Assembly: GCF_000611645.1 (NCBI RefSeq)
Contig: NW_014012120.1
Span: 1-13,052, forward strand
Length of the DNA stretch: 13,052 nucleotides
DNA from: Monoraphidium neglectum
Lineage: Eukaryota > Chlorophyta > Chlorophyceae > Sphaeropleales > Selenastraceae
Direction of reading: 5' to 3'
Below are positions 9,202 to 13,052 of the stretch, in pieces (positions within the stretch are counted from its first letter, which is position 1; the number at the start of each line of letters is the position of its first letter). The notes beneath the pieces are model-generated. The model had not been told where the DNA came from and did not search any database. It saw only the letters and a program-made list of their open reading frames with translations. The position numbers were made by a program, and so were the translations under genes.

Positions 9202-11138
9202 TTACTCCTTGAGCCAGGGGCTGATGGTCTGGTCCCAAGCGACAAGGCCCTCGGGGAACCACAGGGCTGCGGGGAACGCGCGGTCACGAGCGCACGCGAG
9301 CGCGCGGCGGCGGGCGGTCGTGAGCGCACGCCTGGCCGCGAGAGCATGCGCCGCTGCGGCAGGCACAGGCGAGCGCCTTGCGGGTGTGCGTTGCGATGAG
9401 CCGCAGGCGCTGGAGCGAGCGGCCGCCCCGCGGCGCGGCTGGGTTGCATTCCAAACTGGCCCTGGCTGAGGGGATGTTTTGCATGCAATTCGGGGGATAA
9501 TGGTATATTTATTACGTTTGCTCACCGGTCTCGCGGTCGCCGTTGTCGGGGCTGTCGCTGCCGTGGATGACGTTGCGGCCCACCTGTGATGTGAGGGACA
9601 CCAGGCGCGTCGCTTACGCGGTCGGTCGTGCGCAGTGTTAGCATGTGCACGTGTTTGTGGGTTGCATGCACGTGGGTGCATGTCGAGCACTTTGTGGGTC
9701 GCAATGCTGTCAGCATGTGCAGAGCGACGGCAGACCAAGGCAGCAGGCCGTGGCCCCCCTCGCCCCAACGCCTCGCGCCGCGCCGCCACGCGCCCTGGCC
9801 GCTGCGTGCCGCCCTGCCTCGTCAGCGCAGAGCAACGCCACATCAACATGCGCCCGCATCCGTCCCACCTGGATGGCAAAGTCGCCGCGGATGGTCCCGG
9901 GCTCCGAGGCCAGGGGGTTGGTGGCGCCGATGAGCTTGCGCGCGGACGCGACCACGCCGTCGCCCTCCCACACCTGGTGGAGGCGGGGCGGAGTGAGCCC
10001 GGGGGGGGGGGGCAGTGGTGGTTGGGCGCAGGCGATGGGTCGACATGCTGCGTTGTTGACTCTGGCCGCCGCTTGAGTGCCTTAAGACAACGCAAGGGTG
10101 TGAACCATTCCCTTCTAAAGGCGGCCCACGCAGGTACTGATATTGAGCTGCGGCGCCAAGAATCCCCAGTCCGTGGCTTGCGAACCCGAGGAATCTGGAG
10201 CCCTCAGATGCAGGGCAACACCAACTTGTGCGTTCGAGGCTCTTGTGGCCGTGATCCTAGGCGCCATCGGGCCGCCATGCGCCCACCATGGACACGACGG
10301 GCCCCGAGAGGATGTACTGCACGAGGTCCTTGTAGAAGGGCTTGGACGACAGGTCCTTGTAGTGCTCCTCCGCCACCTTTGCATGTTCAAAAACATTTGT
10401 GCAGGTGTTTTCAATTCGTTGATGAGCTTCAAGCTTCTGTTTGTCAGCAAGCAACTGCCTGCGCTGGTGGGGCCCAGGGGCACAAGCTGCCGCCGGCCAG
10501 AGCCGAACACGCGCGTGGTTGCTCGAGGCGGGCCTGGCCGCGGGAATTCCGTGCAGTAATAAAACTGCTGGTGGTGGTACGGGCTGAGCGGCGTCATCTC
10601 ATCGTGCATGCGAGCATGTATGATGTCCATGCATCACCTCCTGGGGGGTCTGGTAGAGCTTGAGCGCGCGGAGCTTGAAGCCCTTGCGCTCGAAGCGGCC
10701 GATGATCTCGCCCACCAGGCCGCGCTGCACGCCATCAGGCTTCACCATCACATAGCTGCGGGGCAAGGTCACCGCAGGCCCGGGCGCGTTGCATTGTGGT
10801 GTCGTTCGGGGTTGGGGGAGGGGTGGGGGGTGAGGGGCTGCAGGCCACAATGAATGGTGGGGTGGGAGGTGCCTGGCACGGGTGCTTGTGAAGGGTTTGG
10901 CTGCACGCCGCACCAGTGGCAGCATTCCATCAGGTTGTACAGGCACTGTGTGCAGTCATAGCAGATGGCGGCGGCTGTCTAGGCGCCAGCGGCGGCCAGG
11001 GCCACACCTGATCTCGGCGCGCACGGCCACGGCGCGTGCGCGGGAGCCAGCAGCGGCGGTCCTGCTGACGCAGGCGCGTGCGGGGCGCCCCGCAGCAGAG
11101 AATGCGGGCCTGGCCGCGGCCTGGCGCTGGGCGAGCAT
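9202..11138 (-). CDS. NDK: Nucleoside diphosphate kinase, probable plastid form, 6 exons
   Basis: Exons in transcript order: 11138-11008, 10755-10638, 10376-10287, 9973-9869, 9583-9526 and 9266-9202 (TAA). They total 567 nt, or 188 residues, in phase throughout. NDPK transfers the gamma phosphate between nucleoside tri- and diphosphates through a phospho-histidine. Motifs in order: [18 protein letters not shown] (Lys49), [72 protein letters not shown] with the catalytic His155, and [10 protein letters not shown] near the C-terminus. The core is of normal length. The first 43 residues ([20 protein letters not shown] and onward) are rich in Ala, Arg and Ser with almost no acidic residues, as in chloroplast transit peptides of NDPK2-type enzymes; a mitochondrial target is the alternative. 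The start is the only suitable ATG before the conserved core. Confidence 0.95.
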
Positions 11139-11448
11139 CTTTTGATGTGTGCTCGGGGGCTGTGCCGGTCGGCTGTGGGGCAATGGTCGAATGTACAGAC
11201 GACCAATGAGCTATCCAGAGCAGTTCCTAATTGTTACAAAGGAAGGCTCGGATTGATTCGAGCAGGACGGGAGCCAGGAAATGCACGGTCAGCAATTGAG
11301 AGGCCCCCGCAGAGTTCGACGTGACCGTGCTGAAAAGCCACTACAGCCCCCATATGCTAAATAAACGCGCACTGGATTATAAATTACTGCATTTCACGGC
11401 CTCATAACGCCTGATCTCGTTCTGGTCCTCGTTCCTAACCCGCTCGGC
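11139..11448. promoter_or_regulatory. Divergent promoter region between NDPK and histidinol dehydrogenase
   Basis: 310 bp separate the two start codons. On the plus side TATAAA at 11378-11383 lies 66-71 bp before the ATG at 11449. I see no comparable TATA element on the minus side for NDPK. No shared operator-like repeat was recognised. Confidence 0.5.
11378..11383 (+). promoter_or_regulatory. TATA box of the histidinol dehydrogenase gene
   Basis: TATAAA followed by TT, in an AT-rich patch inside otherwise GC-rich DNA, at a fitting distance from the ATG at 11449 for a leader of some 35-45 nt. Confidence 0.5.
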
Positions 11449-12141
11449 ATGGCCCTCAGGGGCTCCAGCAGCTGGCGCGCCTGCTCCTCACGTAGCTCAG
11501 CCCCGCGTGTTATCAGGATGTTGGGCATCCCGACGGAGCCCTCGATGCGAGCGCGGTCTGGCCGCCTCTCGACCAGCGCTGTTGCAGGCCGAGAGGCGCT
11601 AAAGACGGTATCTGCGGAAAATTTGAGCCCTCAGGAGATCGCGCGCCTGCTGGCTCGCCCGCGCATCGACTTCTCTTCCATTTTGAAGACGGTGGGCGTG
11701 CAGCAGCGGGCTAGATAAGTAGTACTGTTGTCCCTCTTGATATATCAGTGGCATGCGTGTGCATGGCACGTCGTGTCCGTGGCGCGCTGCATGTGCCCTG
11801 GCCGCCGCGCCGCTGTCGTTGTCAGTAGCACCCTGGTGGGGCAGCTGGGCAGCTTCGCATGTGCCGTCCAGGGCAAAAAACTGCTGCGTCGGTCTTCAAT
11901 TGGTGCTTCACAGCAAGTGGCGGGTCCGCTCGGGGCAGCACCAACGCGCCACACTCGCGCAGCCACCAGAGCTGCTTAGTCACCGTGCTGGTACCATCAA
12001 ACAACCGAACCATCTCAATTCCATTTTCGCCAGGTCGAGCCGATAGTGGCGGAGGTGCGGCAGGATGGAGACGCGGCGGTGCGACGCTACACGTCAAAGT
12101 TTGACCGTGTAGAGCTGGACAGCGTGTGCGTTCCCATCCAG
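11449..12141 (+). CDS. HDH: Histidinol dehydrogenase, 5' end (continues beyond window)
   Basis: Two exons are secure: 11449-11691 and 12034-12141, joined in phase 0. Residues 1 to about 45 (MALRGSSSWRACSSRSSAPR and onward) are Ser/Arg/Ala-rich and lack acids at the start, as expected of a chloroplast transit peptide. The mature part begins near LSPQEIARLLARPRIDFSSI, followed by VEPIVAEVRQDGDAAVRRYT and SKFDRVELDSVCVPIQ. These match the N-terminal domain of plant and bacterial HisD, where an RP-x-I segment is followed by V-x-(A/E)-V-x-x-x-GD-x-A-(V/L)-x-x-Y-(T/S)-x-(K/R)-FD. The enzyme oxidises histidinol to histidine with NAD, the last two steps of histidine synthesis, in plastids. The catalytic domain is not visible here. 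A possible small third exon at 12256-12302 (VPASAAAIRSGFQAA) resembles the next family segment but does not splice cleanly. Confidence 0.85.
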
Positions 12142-12595
12142 GTTGGTTTTGAGGGGGGTGGTCCTTGTGCGGGGCCGTGGTTGTGAGGGGGTTGTCCTTT
12201 CGTAGGGCCGTGGTCAGCATAACGGACACACGACGGCGGTGTCTCTGGCCTGCAGCGGTCCCGGCAAGTGCAGCCGCCATCCGTTCGGGTTTTCAGGCGG
12301 CCGTGGGAGGTGCCGAGGTGGTGGTGCAGCAGCGGCGTTGCGCAGCTGTGGTCGCGGCAGGCGCGGTCACGCCGCCGCCCGCAGAGAGCATATGCGCACC
12401 CGCCAGACGCGGCTTGAGCACGCGATGTGTTGCGGCATGGGGCAGCGTTAAAAAGATGCAGATGCCGAACCTGGCGGCGGCCTTGCGGACACCTTAAGCA
12501 CAGCGCCGCCAGCTGCGCGGCTGAAGGTCGGCTTGCTGGGGTTGTAGCCTGAAGATTTCCGCCGGCTGGCACCGCTGGCACATGCTCAGGCCTTC

Positions 12596-12629
12596 GGGCA
12601 GCGCGGCCGCGGCCGCGGCCGCGCTGCCC
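12596..12629. repeat. Perfect 34-bp GC-only-core palindrome
   Basis: The arms read GGGCAGCGCGGCCGCGG and its exact reverse complement with no loop. Symmetry ends at 12595 and 12630. The core repeats GCGGCC, giving overlapping NotI-type sites. Confidence 0.9.
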
Positions 12630-12674
12630 TTGTTGCCCGGGAGAGTTCGCTTGTCAGGGAGGACCACGGGATTA

Positions 12675-12827
12675 CAGCAGCGGCAGCAGCATCAGCAGCG
12701 GCAGCAGCGGCAGCAGGGCAAGCAGCGCAAGCAGCAGCACCAGCAGCGGCGGTTTCCGCGGCAGCGTGGTTCACGCGGCAGCGGCGGCGACCGCGGCAGC
12801 GGCAGCGGCAGCGGCAGCGGCAGCAAT
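12675..12827. repeat. CAG / GCAGCG microsatellite-like tract
   Basis: Imperfect runs of CAGCAG, CGGCAG and GGCAGC fill this interval, ending in four or more exact GGCAGC hexamers near 12798-12825. All frames give low-complexity peptides (Gln/Arg, Ala/Ser, Gly/Ser), so coding cannot be judged by eye. Confidence 0.8.
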
Positions 12828-13052
12828 GCACCCGTGCAGTTCGTCAGGGTTGGGAACGTGGGGCAGCTCTGGCTTTTGACGTGACAGAGCGCAGGGCCCC
12901 ACACCCACAGGACTCCATCTGAACCCTTACCTAAGCCCCGCAACACGATGCCCCCTAAGTGCTCACAATCTCTCCAAACCGCCGCCTTATTCATCTACAA
13001 ACACGCCGCCGCCCCCCCACCCCCACCCCAAACCTCAAACCCTACCAGGACC

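Larger units (their letters stand above)
12142..13052. other. Stretch without secure exons downstream of histidinol dehydrogenase exon 2
   Basis: More than 900 bases carry no clear HDH continuation such as the YDNI-x-x-FH-x-(A/S)Q segment or the GLY(V/I)PGG motif, on either strand. It is most likely a long intron interrupted by at most one short exon near 12256-12302. The HDH catalytic exons would then lie beyond the right edge. It also holds the palindrome and repeat tract listed separately. Confidence 0.5.

Noticed and set aside
9635..10663. 342-codon plus-strand open frame
   Set aside because: It runs antisense across exons and introns of the well-supported NDPK gene and shows no recognisable domain.
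13037..13044. AAACCCTA near the right edge as telomere sequence
   Set aside because: A single unit in a C-rich stretch, not a tandem array; telomeric origin is unsupported.

Overview
The window looks like nuclear DNA of a green alga (Chlorophyta; a trebouxiophyte such as a Chlorella or Coccomyxa relative is my guess). It is GC-rich and intron-dense, with short exons, introns of about 80-370 bp, GTG-type donors and CAG acceptors. The pentanucleotide TGTAA, the usual green-algal poly(A) signal, follows every gene whose 3' end is visible. Two proteins begin with Ala/Arg/Ser-rich leaders of the chloroplast-transit type. Nothing bacterial, viral or mobile was recognised. Splice sites were assigned by eye from protein-family conservation; in all accepted junctions the reading phase is preserved.

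Layout. (1) 1-1559, plus: last five exons of an ABCG-type ABC transporter, entering from the left edge, with a long 3' UTR to about 2420. (2) 5700-2652, minus: an eight-exon, 567-residue homologue of the plant coiled-coil protein SCD2. It converges tail-to-tail on gene 1, with the two poly(A) signals 24 bp apart. (3) 8438-5902, minus: a six-exon, 439-residue PLP enzyme of the cysteine desulfurase / selenocysteine lyase family. (4) 11138-9202, minus: a six-exon, 188-residue nucleoside diphosphate kinase with a probable plastid transit peptide. (5) 11449 to beyond the right edge, plus: the 5' end of plastid-type histidinol dehydrogenase, divergent from gene 4. From 12142 to the end I see no secure exon; this part holds a 34-bp perfect palindrome and a CAG/GCAGCG repeat tract.

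The five genes do not form a pathway; they are ordinary eukaryotic housekeeping and membrane-traffic genes packed closely. The most notable points are the internal duplication within the SCD2 family module, the fusion of one gene's poly(A) signal with the next gene's TATA element near 5756-5769, a possible GC-AG intron, and recurrent GCATG motifs plus AGGTG repeats at intron ends. I found no convincing novel multi-gene system.
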